A stretch of 6,904 bases of DNA, taken from the NCBI GenBank assembly GCA_020432595.1, contig JAGQGA010000286.1:1-6904 (forward strand), in the 5' to 3' direction. This stretch comes from Anaerolineales bacterium. Its GTDB lineage: Bacteria > Chloroflexota > Anaerolineae > Promineifilales > Promineifilaceae. A program made the position numbers and the translations under genes. Positions 1-5,971 of the stretch are shown in pieces (positions within the stretch are counted from its first letter, which is position 1; the number at the start of each line of letters is the position of its first letter). A model generated the notes under the pieces. The model did no database searches. It had not been told where the DNA came from and saw only the letters and a program-made list of their open reading frames with translations.

Positions 1-2160
1 GTGGATGCGCCCATTACGGCCGTTCATGGCTTCGGCGGCGTTGATGATCAAATTCATCACCACCTGCTGAATTTGCCCTGGGTCACCCTCTACCAGCGGC
101 AAAGTTGGCGTCAATTGCAGCGCCACCTGCACGTTTTTGGGGATGGCAACCTCAAACAAATGCAGGTTGTCCTCAATGACCTGGTTCAAATTAATGGGCT
201 GAACATCAAACTGACCACGCCCGGAATAGGCCAAAAGCTGCTGCGTCAGGTTAGCCGCTCGGTCTGCTGCCTTAACAATGCGGTCTACGTGTTTGCGTGC
301 CGGGTCGGTGACCGCAATTTTGGTTTGAAGCAGCGACGACTGCGCTAACATCGCCGTCAGCAGGTTGTTAAAATCATGGGCAATGCCGCCGGACATAATG
401 CCTAGGCTTTCCAGCTTTTGCGTTTGCCGCAGCGCTTCTTCGGCTTCCTGCCGGGCGGTCACATCGCGGAAATTAATGACCATGGCTCCCACGCTTGGGT
501 CGGCAAACATATTGGTGGCAATCGCCTCCACCCAGCGCCAGGAGCCGTCTTGGTGCCGCACGCGCACCGTGTAGGCGGCCGATTCGATTTGGGTGGGGTG
601 GCGCAGCTTATCTACAATGGAGCCAGGCTCTTTATCTGCCGGATGAACAAGGTCGCCAATGGCGTGCCCCACATATTCTTCAACGGTGTAGCCAAGCAGC
701 CGGGTGGTGACAGGGCTGGTGTAGGTAATGGTGCCGTCTTTGTTTACCAATGCCACGGTGTCATAGCCGTTTTCGATGAGGGCGCGGAAGCGGCGTTCGC
801 TGTTACGCAATGTTTGTTCGGCCTGCTTGCGGTCGGAAATGTCGTGGACAATGCTTTGAATGTGGGAGGGGTCGCCGTTTTCATCATAAACGAGCGAAAC
901 GTTGATTTCGACGGGCACCAGTTGCCCATCTTTGCAGATGAGCCAGCGTTCGTAGGCGGGTATCGGCCGGCCGTCAAGCAAAGCCTGGCGCTGATTTTGC
1001 GAATCGTCCATGTCGCCTGGGGCAATGATACGGTCAACTGGCATGTTGACCAACTCATCAAGGGTGTAGCCCAAGAGGTCGGCCGCCTGCTGATTAACAT
1101 CCAGAAAGACAAAGTTGAAATCAAACAGGAAAACAGCGTTGGTAGTGTGGGAAAACAGCGATTGGTAGCGTTGCTGTGTTTTACGCAAGCTCTCTTCGGC
1201 TTGCCGCTGCTCGGTAATGTCAAGATAAGTGCCCAAAATGCCGATCACTTGGCCGGTATCGTCGTGGAGGGGAGCCATGTAGGTGTCGAGCCAAGCGTGT
1301 TTGCCGTTGGGGAGCTTGTAGTGGTTAACGGTGTGGGAGGTGGTGTCGGTTTCCATTAAACGGCCGTCTATCTCATGAAAATAGGCGGCTCGGCTGCCCC
1401 ACGGCAGCACCTCATCCCGCTTGCCCACAATCTCACGCGGATGTGCCACGGCTGTGTCGGCGGCAAAGTGCTGGTTACAGCCCTGATAAATATGATTGCG
1501 GTCTTTCCAAAAAACCCGCACTGGCACCGTGTCCAGCACCCGCTGCAGCATTCGCCGTGAATCATGCAGTGCCTGTTCCACCGCCTGTCGCTTGTTTAGC
1601 TCTTTGTCAAGCTGCCGGTTGGCAAACCAGGTGACCCCAATGCCGATGACAATGGCGATAAATGCCAGTTGAAACCCTTGCTGACGAACGGCCGTTATCT
1701 GCTCCCGCATCTCCGTCGTGGCAAGTTCCAGGCTAATCCCACCAACGATCTGCCCATCGTCCCGCAGCGGGCAGCCGGCCAGCAGCGAATCAGCCTGCCA
1801 AACATAAACAATGCTGTTTGTGGCGATAATTTTAGGCCCCAACGCCCGCAGTGCCGGGCTAGAGGTTACTTCCGTCACCGCGCCCGTTTCATCATAAAAA
1901 CGAACGGCCTGCACCTTGGCGTTGTGGCGCAAATTCTCTGTCAGCAAATCCAGGCGCGAATCGTCATTGGTGCGGTAGATTTCGGAGGCAGCTAGGGAGT
2001 GACCAGACAACATCAGCGCCGCCTGCTTCTCGACTTCTTTTCGATAGCTGCTAATAGCCCGCTGCGTGTTGAGCGTTGTTAACAGCACAATCAGCCCGAT
2101 GACGGTAAGGCTTATTAGCAGCATGAAACGAGTGGTGGGAGACCACTTTTGCCAACTCAT
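1..2160 (-). CDS. Sensor histidine kinase with extracytoplasmic sensor and three PAS domains (C-terminus beyond window)
   Basis: The frame is open without a stop from ATG 2160 to the window edge, giving 720 residues. Residues 12-30 and 163-180 are hydrophobic membrane segments enclosing a roughly 130-residue extracytoplasmic sensor. Three PAS domains follow at about 204-316, 330-444 and 456-570. Each ends in the typical DIT/DIS/DVT stretch that leads into a short linker helix. The HisKA region (about 580-645) has the GGIAHDFNNLL H-box, with His595 as the likely phospho-acceptor. The ATPase N-box (VVMNLIINAAEAM, Asn703 and Asn707) is present. The G-boxes and any receiver domain lie beyond position 1. 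It should sense an outside or PAS-bound signal and phosphorylate an unseen response regulator. The sensor ends in an LLAGCPL...GQIVGGISLEL stretch. This recalls sensors in which a CxxCH haem motif sits at that place, but only one Cys remains, so haem binding is not expected. A weak AGG lies about 9 nt upstream of the ATG, and an in-frame GTG immediately precedes it. The ABC ATPase gene ends 69 nt upstream on the same strand, so they may share a transcript. Ligand and partner are unknown. Confidence 0.93.
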   Translation of the reverse strand, partial: MSWQKWSPTTRFMLLISLTVIGLIVLLTTLNTQRAISSYRKEVEKQAALMLSGHSLAASEIYRTNDDSRLDLLTENLRHNAKVQAVRFYDETGAVTEVTSSPALRALGPKIIATNSIVYVWQADSLLAGCPLRDDGQIVGGISLELATTEMREQITAVRQQGFQLAFIAIVIGIGVTWFANRQLDKELNKRQAVEQALHDSRRMLQRVLDTVPVRVFWKDRNHIYQGCNQHFAADTAVAHPREIVGKRDEVLPWGSRAAYFHEIDGRLMETDTTSHTVNHYKLPNGKHAWLDTYMAPLHDDTGQVIGILGTYLDITEQRQAEESLRKTQQRYQSLFSHTTNAVFLFDFNFVFLDVNQQAADLLGYTLDELVNMPVDRIIAPGDMDDSQNQRQALLDGRPIPAYERWLICKDGQLVPVEINVSLVYDENGDPSHIQSIVHDISDRKQAEQTLRNSERRFRALIENGYDTVALVNKDGTITYTSPVTTRLLGYTVEEYVGHAIGDLVHPADKEPGSIVDKLRHPTQIESAAYTVRVRHQDGSWRWVEAIATNMFADPSVGAMVINFRDVTARQEAEEALRQTQKLESLGIMSGGIAHDFNNLLTAMLAQSSLLQTKIAVTDPARKHVDRIVKAADRAANLTQQLLAYSGRGQFDVQPINLNQVIEDNLHLFEVAIPKNVQVALQLTPTLPLVEGDPGQIQQVVMNLIINAAEAMNGRNGRIH

Positions 2161-2229
2161 CACGCTAACCTGCCGTTTGGTACCAAGGTCATAGGGCTAT
2201 TGTACTGCCTCAACGTTAAAAATCGGGTT

Positions 2230-3213
2230 TCAATTTTCCAAAAGCCGCTCCTCATAAATGCGGCGCACGGTGGCTTCGATGTCTGGTTCGCGCACGGCTA
2301 GATCCTGGATGCGGAAGCGTTGCGATAAACGGCCGATTAATTCCGACGCGCCTATTTCCTCACGAGCAAACTGGTAGGTCACACGGCCGTTTTCCCGCGC
2401 CACCACCGTTGCCCCTACCACCGAGACATCGCTGTAGGGTTCAGCCAAATCCACCACCAGCTCGCGCCGGCCGCCAAAGCGAGTTTGCAGCGCGTCGAGC
2501 GAGCCGTCGTAGAGCAGCTTGCCCCGATCAATGATCAGCACCCGGTCGCACAGCTTTTGCACATCGCTGAGGTCGTGGGTGGTCAGCAGCACCGTGGTGC
2601 CGCGCTCGCGGTTGACGTGGCGAATAAATTGGCGGATGCGCTCTTTGGCAACCACGTCGAGGCCAATGGTGGGTTCGTCCAAAAAGAGGAGGTCGGGGTC
2701 GTGCAGCAGGGCGGCGCAGAGGTCGGCGCGCATTCGCTGCCCCAGCGAGAGGGAGCGGACGGGGGTGTTGAGGAACGGTTTGAGTTCGAGCATGGTTTCA
2801 AAGTCGGCTAGGTTTTGGCGAAAACGGCCGTTTGGCACGCGGTAAATGTGCTGTAGCAGTTCCAGCGATTCGATGACGGGCAAATCCCACCAGAGGGTGG
2901 TGCGCTGACCAAAGACGGCACCGATGCGGGCCACGTAGGCTTGCCGGTCGCGCCAGGGTAAACGGCCGTTAACCGCCAACTCTCCCCCCGACGGCACCAG
3001 CAGCCCGGTCAGCATCTTAATCGTGGTAGATTTGCCCGCCCCGTTCGGCCCCAAATACCCCACCAACTCCCCCCGCGCCACGGTGAAGCTGATGTCATCC
3101 ACCGCCTTCACCAGTTCATACTCCCGCGAAAACAGCGTCCGCACGCTGCCCCACGCCCCGCGATATTGTTTGTTCAGCTTAAAATGTTTTTGCAAATTTT
3201 GTACTGTAATCAT
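2230..3213 (-). CDS. ABC-2 type exporter ATP-binding protein (COG4586-like)
   Basis: This 327-residue protein is the cytoplasmic ATPase that powers the two permeases encoded just upstream. Visible motifs are Walker A GPNGAGKST (55-63), the Q-loop Gln103 in FGQRTTLWWDL, the signature LSLGQ (155-159), Walker B LLFLDEP with Asp179 and Glu180, the D-loop IGLD (183-186) and the switch His213 in TTHD. All catalytic elements are intact. The N-terminus with a YRGAWGSVRTLFSREYE-like insert before the core, and the FGQRTTLWWDLP segment, are typical of the uncharacterised COG4586 ATPases that travel with COG4587/COG3694 permeases. The 80-residue C-terminal tail is an accessory domain. The ATG has a GAGG Shine-Dalgarno 4 nt away. 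Two copies of AACGGCCGTT lie in this gene, both read as Asn-Gly-Arg. The substrate cannot be read from the sequence. Lipid, peptide or drug export are all possible for ABC-2 systems. Confidence 0.94.
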   Translation of the reverse strand: MITVQNLQKHFKLNKQYRGAWGSVRTLFSREYELVKAVDDISFTVARGELVGYLGPNGAGKSTTIKMLTGLLVPSGGELAVNGRLPWRDRQAYVARIGAVFGQRTTLWWDLPVIESLELLQHIYRVPNGRFRQNLADFETMLELKPFLNTPVRSLSLGQRMRADLCAALLHDPDLLFLDEPTIGLDVVAKERIRQFIRHVNRERGTTVLLTTHDLSDVQKLCDRVLIIDRGKLLYDGSLDALQTRFGGRRELVVDLAEPYSDVSVVGATVVARENGRVTYQFAREEIGASELIGRLSQRFRIQDLAVREPDIEATVRRIYEERLLEN

Positions 3214-3232
3214 AGTTCCTCGGAATTTTTTT

Positions 3233-3297
3233 GACAGGATTTACAGGATTAACAGGATGATGGTGCTTGAAATCCTGTCAATCCTGTTAATCCTGTC
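3233..3297. repeat. Intercistronic hairpin repeat of ACAGGATT units
   Basis: Two 26-nt arms (3233-3258 and 3272-3297) match as an inverted repeat at 24 of 26 positions around a 13-nt loop. Each arm is three tandem 9-nt units of the form ACAGGATT plus one variable base (left arm ACAGGAT at 3234, 3243 and 3252). It lies between the second permease and the ATPase of one operon. A T-run precedes it on the plus strand. On the minus-strand transcript that run becomes A-residues after the stem, so it does not look like an intrinsic terminator of the operon. It could stabilise or mark processing of the mRNA. I recall similar ACAGGATT hairpins as intergenic repeats in several phyla. Confidence 0.9.
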
Positions 3298-3305
3298 CAT
3301 ACTTC

Positions 3306-4115
3306 TTAATTCCCCGTGCTTTGGTAGAAGCGGATGCCGAAGCGCCAGAAGGCGAGCGAGACTAGCAGGGTCAGGATGCCCACCAGCGGCGCGATGAAGG
3401 GGGCAACGGCGGGGAAGTTAAATGGGTCGGGTTTGTCCAGAAAGTAGAGTGCCGGGTAATAGTTGAGAAAGATGGCTGGCACAACGTAGGTGAAGAGGCG
3501 GCGCAGCCAGGTTTGGTAGATGTGCATGGGGTGGGCGATGAGATAGCTGCCGCCATAGGTGAAGATGTTCATTACTTCAATAGATTCGACTGTCCAGAAG
3601 GTGATGGTGGCTCCGACGATAAACAGCCCACCAAAGAAGCAGACCATGCCGAAGACGACAAAGGGGAGGTAGAGCAGCTTGGCGGGTGTCCAGGTTACGG
3701 TGATCAGCGTTTGGGCATAGAGAAAGACGAGCAGCCCCATCCCCATTTTGCCCAGCCGCCGCAGGACAAATTTGGAGCCAAAAACCTGCATGGTGAGGTT
3801 GAGCGGGCGCAGCAAAAGCTGGTCAAAGCTGCCGCGCCGTATCTCTTGCCCAAAATAGCCGGGGTCAAAGCCGCTGAATATCATGTCCATGATGCCGAAG
3901 GACAGCTCTTCCAGCCCGTAGAGAAAGGCGACTTCGCCCAGTGTCCAGCCGCCGAGGGTCTCGAACCGCTGGAAGACGAGAGCGAGCGAGGCGAATTCGA
4001 GGAAGACGGTGCTGCTGGTGGCAATAATGTCAAAGAAGAAGGCGAGGCGATATTGTAGCTGGCTGCGTAGCTGCACGCCGAGCAGCCGCCAGTAGATGGT
4101 GAGTGCATGGTTCAT
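3306..4115 (-). CDS. ABC-2 type exporter permease, second subunit (DUF990 / ABC2_membrane_6-like)
   Basis: This 269-residue polytopic membrane protein has hydrophobic segments at about 23-48, 58-82, 122-141, 146-172, 206-222 and 237-259. A cytoplasmic amphipathic stretch around 92-105 (EIRRGSFDQLLLRPL) has a counterpart in the neighbouring permease (GEIGSDLLKPL). This Gly-x(3-4)-LL-x-Pro-Leu motif is typical of the DUF990 (COG3694) exporter permeases and probably lies near the ATPase contact. I chose ATG 4115 because a strong AAGGAGG Shine-Dalgarno lies 5 nt upstream. An upstream in-frame start at 4187 would overlap the other permease by 71 nt and adds a Cys-rich, non-conserved stretch. The gene begins 1 nt after the first permease stops and shares its ribosome site with that gene's last codons, so translation is probably coupled and the pair made as a heterodimer. 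The ATPase gene starts 92 nt downstream, past a long hairpin. Confidence 0.9.
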   Translation of the reverse strand: MNHALTIYWRLLGVQLRSQLQYRLAFFFDIIATSSTVFLEFASLALVFQRFETLGGWTLGEVAFLYGLEELSFGIMDMIFSGFDPGYFGQEIRRGSFDQLLLRPLNLTMQVFGSKFVLRRLGKMGMGLLVFLYAQTLITVTWTPAKLLYLPFVVFGMVCFFGGLFIVGATITFWTVESIEVMNIFTYGGSYLIAHPMHIYQTWLRRLFTYVVPAIFLNYYPALYFLDKPDPFNFPAVAPFIAPLVGILTLLVSLAFWRFGIRFYQSTGN

Positions 4116-4116
4116 G

Positions 4117-4908
4117 TTACCCTCCTTGAATGACGAGGCGACGAACGGCCGTTTGCAGCACCCATTGCCCAACCAGCAGCAGCCCAATTGCCCACAGCAG
4201 TTGGTTGAGCAGAGCCAGGTAAACGGCCGTTCCCGTCAGCGTCCCCAAATAAATTTCAATGGTCGTGTTGAACATGGCCGGAAACGGGGTGAATTGCAGC
4301 CACCCTTGCAGCCAGTCGGGGAAAAAGCGGATGGGCATGAGCTGGCCGCAGAAAAAGGTGGCGGACAAAAAAGCAAAACGACCCATACCCCGCGCATCAG
4401 GTGACCAAAAGGAGGCGAGGTTGACCAAGAAGCGGAAGCCAAAGCTGACGAGCCAGCCGAGGATGAGGGTGCAGAGGACGTGGAGCCAAGAAACGGCCGT
4501 TTGGGGATAAACCAAATCCACCACCAGCTCAAACGCCACCATAATCAGCACCCCGCGCAGCAAAAAGTTGACCAACGCCCGCCCCACATCCTGCGCCAGC
4601 CAAAAGCGCATCAGCCCCAGCGGTTTGAGCAAATCGGAGCCGATTTCACCGGTGTAGACGCTGTTCATCAGGTCATACCAGCCAAAAATGCTGAGATAGC
4701 CGATGAGTGCCTGCGACAGTGCCGAATAGGTGATGACATCGGCCACCGTTAGCCCCGCCACTTGCGGCCGTTCGCCATACAGCGCCAGCAAAATTGCCAT
4801 TCGCAGCAGCCCAAAGAAAAAGTTGGTCGCCAGCCCCGCCAGCGCCGCTGCCCGATAGGTCAGATACCGTTGAAATGACCGTTTTGTCATTTCCCAGAAT
4901 ACACGCAT
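4117..4908 (-). CDS. ABC-2 type exporter permease, first subunit (COG4587-like)
   Basis: This 263-residue membrane protein is the first gene of the three-gene exporter cassette. Hydrophobic segments lie at about 20-44, 57-77, 112-134, 142-167, 178-197 and 228-253, the six-segment layout usual for ABC-2 permeases. The GEIGSDLLKPL motif (87-97) matches the one in the second permease. The N-terminus (MRVFWEMTKRSFQRYLTYRAA) is the usual basic, amphipathic lead-in. The frame remains open upstream to 5154, but those codons run through a G/C-rich repeat and a perfect terminator-like hairpin. A CGGAGG site 6 nt before ATG 4908 decides the start. Three AACGGCCGTT palindromes occur in the gene, all read as Thr-Ala-Val. 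Together with the second permease it should form the transmembrane channel driven by the COG4586-like ATPase. The transported compound is unknown. Confidence 0.9.
   Translation of the reverse strand: MRVFWEMTKRSFQRYLTYRAAALAGLATNFFFGLLRMAILLALYGERPQVAGLTVADVITYSALSQALIGYLSIFGWYDLMNSVYTGEIGSDLLKPLGLMRFWLAQDVGRALVNFLLRGVLIMVAFELVVDLVYPQTAVSWLHVLCTLILGWLVSFGFRFLVNLASFWSPDARGMGRFAFLSATFFCGQLMPIRFFPDWLQGWLQFTPFPAMFNTTIEIYLGTLTGTAVYLALLNQLLWAIGLLLVGQWVLQTAVRRLVIQGG
4121..4127 (-). promoter_or_regulatory. Ribosome binding site of second exporter permease, inside the first permease gene
   Basis: AAGGAGG on the minus strand is followed by a 5-nt spacer and ATG 4115. The site overlaps the last codons (Gln-Gly-Gly) of the preceding gene, whose TAA is at 4117-4119. 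This is a classic arrangement for coupled translation. Confidence 0.88.
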
Positions 4909-4914
4909 GTGGAA

Positions 4915-4920
4915 CCTCCG
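4915..4920 (-). promoter_or_regulatory. Ribosome binding site of first exporter permease
   Basis: CGGAGG on the minus strand is followed by a 6-nt spacer and ATG 4908. It decides this start over the 82-codon-longer reading that begins at 5154. Confidence 0.85.
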
Positions 4921-4939
4921 TGTAAGGCGAAAAAAGCGT

Positions 4940-5002
4940 GGCAGGAGGGCAGGGGAGTGGAGGAGCAGGGGGGATTCTCCTCTGCCCCCCTGCTCCCCCG
5001 CC
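4940..5002. repeat. G-rich/C-rich intergenic hairpin repeat of GCAGGGGA units
   Basis: Arms 4940-4965 and 4977-5002 match as an inverted repeat at 20 of 26 positions, with an 11-nt loop. The left side is built of 8-nt units starting at 4941, 4949, 4957 and 4965 (GCAGGAGG, GCAGGGGA, GTGGAGGA, GCAGGGGG). It sits 31 nt upstream of the first exporter permease, inside its probable mRNA leader. Strong strand asymmetry (purine arm, pyrimidine arm) is evident. Confidence 0.82.
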
Positions 5003-5028
5003 TTCTTCAACTGTTGGCAAACCAATAA

Positions 5029-5067
5029 AAAACGCCCTACTGTCATATATACACAGTAGGGCGTTTT
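5029..5067 (-). terminator. Perfect 15-bp terminator-like stem
   Basis: AAAACGCCCTACTGT (5029-5043) and its exact complement (5053-5067) enclose a 9-nt loop. On the minus strand the stem is followed by six T residues (5032-5027). On the plus strand it has only four. It therefore fits an intrinsic terminator for minus-strand transcripts, such as read-through from the DUF971 gene 360 nt upstream. It could also act as an attenuator in the exporter leader if the promoter lies upstream of it. Confidence 0.72.
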
Positions 5068-5192
5068 GAATTCGCCTGGGGTTGCGTATGGTTGCGGCCA
5101 ATTCACCGCAATTTTCCTCGCGTTTTTCGTCTCATAGGGGATGGAGTTTAGCAAAACGGCCGTTTGTTGTCAAACAAATTTCCAAGTGCATT

Positions 5193-5356
5193 AGGGCAAT
5201 TGCATACTCTTAATTTATGCTTCATCTACTGCCTAACCAATGTCATTTCGACGAGTCCGTGAGGAGAAATCCCGTTCCCGTCGCCAAATAAGAGCGGGAT
5301 TCCTCGGGGGACCTCGGAATGACATGTTTTATAGGGCGAGTATGCAATCGCCCTAT
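5193..5356. mobile_element. MITE-like element with 17-bp inverted ends and 10-bp flanking duplication
   Basis: The ends AGGGCAATTGCATACTC (5193-5209) and GAGTATGCAATCGCCCT (5338-5354) are inverted repeats matching at 16 of 17 positions. The decamer CAAGTGCATT occurs exactly at 5183-5192 and again at 5357-5366, flanking the element like a target-site duplication. The exact boundary is uncertain by about 2 nt on each side, because the right end carries an extra AT and the duplication could be 8-10 bp. No transposase or other gene fits inside about 164 bp, so the element would need an enzyme supplied in trans. Target duplications of 8-12 bp are known for some IS4-type elements, but I cannot assign a family. 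Confidence 0.72.
5240..5325. repeat. Hairpin repeat of the GTCATTTCG type nested inside the MITE-like element
   Basis: ATGTCATTTCG at 5240-5250 pairs with CGGAATGACAT at 5315-5325 (10 of 11). Further imperfect pairing runs inward through GAGGA/TCCTC and AATCCCG/CGGGATT, leaving a loop around 5275-5294. I recall intergenic repeats reading GTCATTTCGA...GAGAAATC from several bacterial phyla. Here one forms the interior of a larger inverted-end element. Confidence 0.8.
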
Positions 5357-5365
5357 CAAGTGCAT

Positions 5366-5414
5366 TGCACGGGGCAAACGGCCGTTATTTGACCAAAATC
5401 AGGTACCCCGTGCA
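5366..5414. repeat. 9-bp inverted repeat enclosing an AACGGCCGTT palindrome
   Basis: TGCACGGGG (5366-5374) and CCCCGTGCA (5406-5414) pair perfectly around a 31-nt interval that contains AACGGCCGTT (5377-5386). It lies just past the 3' end of the DUF971 gene. With a long loop and no T-run it is a poor terminator, and its role is unknown. Confidence 0.5.
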
Positions 5415-5423
5415 CCGCACTGC

Positions 5424-5789
5424 CTAACCAAGCGAATCCGCCTGCCGCAAATATTCCCAGGTATAAATCCCGGTGTAATGGCCGTCGCTCCAGACAAATT
5501 GCAGCGCATAGCTCCCCATCGCCTCAACTTTTTCCAGCGTCACCCCTTCGTTGGGCGTGTCGCGCACCTTGTCCACGTCTGGCGGCTGCCCCATGTGGGC
5601 ATGGCCGCCCCGGCATTCGACACAAGGGCAAACGGCTCGCAGCCCGGCAAAGGGCAGGCGGCTTTGGTGCCCATCGTTCCAGCTAATCAACAGTTCGCGG
5701 CGGCTGCGGTCGGCAGTAACGGCCGTTGGCCGCAATTTCACCGCTTGCTGTTGCAAAGGTTTTGCTTGGCGTGGTATGTTTTGTTCCAT
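5424..5789 (-). CDS. DUF971 (GBBH-like N-terminal domain) zinc-binding protein
   Basis: This 121-residue protein matches the small stand-alone DUF971 family. The domain begins with LLISWNDGHQSRLPFAGLR (about 33-51), then CPCVEC with Cys54, Cys56 and Cys59, and ends with ALQFVWSDGHYTGIYTWEYLR (95-115). In gamma-butyrobetaine hydroxylase the matching Cys-x-Cys-x2-Cys and a later His bind a structural zinc. Here His104 of SDGH is the likely fourth ligand. In many bacteria this domain occurs alone or fused to Mrp/ApbC-type P-loop proteins, which hints at iron-sulfur or metal handling, but no function is proven. The first 30 residues look like a variable tail. ATG 5789 is the only start because an in-frame TGA lies 15 nt upstream. 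No Shine-Dalgarno is visible, so a leaderless mRNA is possible. The gene diverges from the nucleotidyltransferase gene, and its 3' side meets repeat-rich DNA. Confidence 0.9.
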   Translation of the reverse strand: MEQNIPRQAKPLQQQAVKLRPTAVTADRSRRELLISWNDGHQSRLPFAGLRAVCPCVECRGGHAHMGQPPDVDKVRDTPNEGVTLEKVEAMGSYALQFVWSDGHYTGIYTWEYLRQADSLG

Positions 5790-5871
5790 TGGGTCATCAT
5801 ATCACGTTGCTTATAGTTAGACGAGGAGCAGATGGGTTCATGAGCAAGTTGTCCCCAACATATCAAAAAGC

Positions 5872-5935
5872 TCACGCAAAGGCGCAAAGCCGCGAAGAAA
5901 ACGTTTAGTCTTTGCGGCTTTGCGCCTTTGCGTGA
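5872..5935. repeat. Intergenic hairpin repeat of GCAAAGGC/GCAAAGCC units
   Basis: Arms 5872-5898 and 5909-5935 match as an inverted repeat at 26 of 27 positions around a 10-nt loop. In the left arm GCAAAG or GCGAAG recurs every 8 nt (5876, 5884, 5892). It lies in the divergent spacer between the DUF971 gene and the nucleotidyltransferase gene, close to the latter's start. No T-run follows on either strand. I recall similar repeats as common intergenic elements across bacteria. Confidence 0.9.
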
Positions 5936-5971
5936 AATTTCGTGACAGGTCGCTTATGCACTTCTTTAACG

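Larger units (their letters stand above)
4909..5423. other. Gene-free 515-bp spacer filled with repeats
   Basis: No convincing coding frame is seen. From left to right it contains the exporter leader with its ribosome site, the G/C-rich hairpin, the 15-bp terminator-like stem, palindrome copies at 5155 and 5377, the MITE-like element and the 9-bp inverted repeat. No promoter could be placed with confidence, although the exporter operon must start somewhere here. Confidence 0.7.
5228..5431 (+). repeat. 13-bp direct repeat ACTGCCTAACCAA
   Basis: Exact copies lie at 5228-5240 and 5419-5431, with start points 191 nt apart. The first immediately precedes the GTCATTTCG hairpin inside the MITE-like element. 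The second lies outside that element and contains the stop codon of the DUF971 gene (5424-5426). Confidence 0.75.

Noticed and set aside
418..1359. A 313-codon open frame on the plus strand
   Set aside because: It is exactly antisense to the PAS domains of the histidine kinase, whose minus-strand translation shows clear family motifs. The plus-strand protein has none.
2161..2229. Promoter (TACAAT) and palindrome TTGGTACCAA upstream of the histidine kinase
   Set aside because: TACAAT resembles a -10 box but no acceptable -35 box lies at 16-18 nt, and a single 10-bp palindrome has no second copy to support an operator.
3233..3297. CRISPR-like array
   Set aside because: The 8-9-nt units are tandem without spacers and arranged as a palindrome. 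No repeat-spacer pattern or cas gene is present.
4941..4973. G-quadruplex in the G-rich arm
   Set aside because: Only three runs of three or more G are separated by short loops. The stretch is better explained as one arm of an inverted repeat.
4909..5154. An 82-residue N-terminal extension of the first exporter permease from ATG 5154
   Set aside because: It reads through a terminator-like hairpin and a G/C-rich repeat, lacks family similarity, and ATG 4908 has a good ribosome binding site.
5245..5302. Hammerhead-ribozyme-like core (GACGAGTCCGTGAGGAGAAA)
   Set aside because: GTCC-GTGA-GGA-GAAA and a following stem with an AUU triplet look suggestive. But the required CUGANGA reads UCGACGA and one stem II base is missing, so the conserved core is not met. 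The sequence fits a known style of hairpin repeat. A covariance-model scan for hammerhead would settle it.
5726..5908. A short plus-strand frame ending in KAHAKAQSREENV
   Set aside because: Its end is a translation of the GCAAAGGC hairpin repeat and its start is antisense to the DUF971 gene. Such peptides are common artefacts of this repeat.
5942..5971. GTG start at 5942 for the nucleotidyltransferase
   Set aside because: It has no ribosome site and sits almost on the hairpin repeat. The added ten residues look unconserved, though it cannot be fully excluded.
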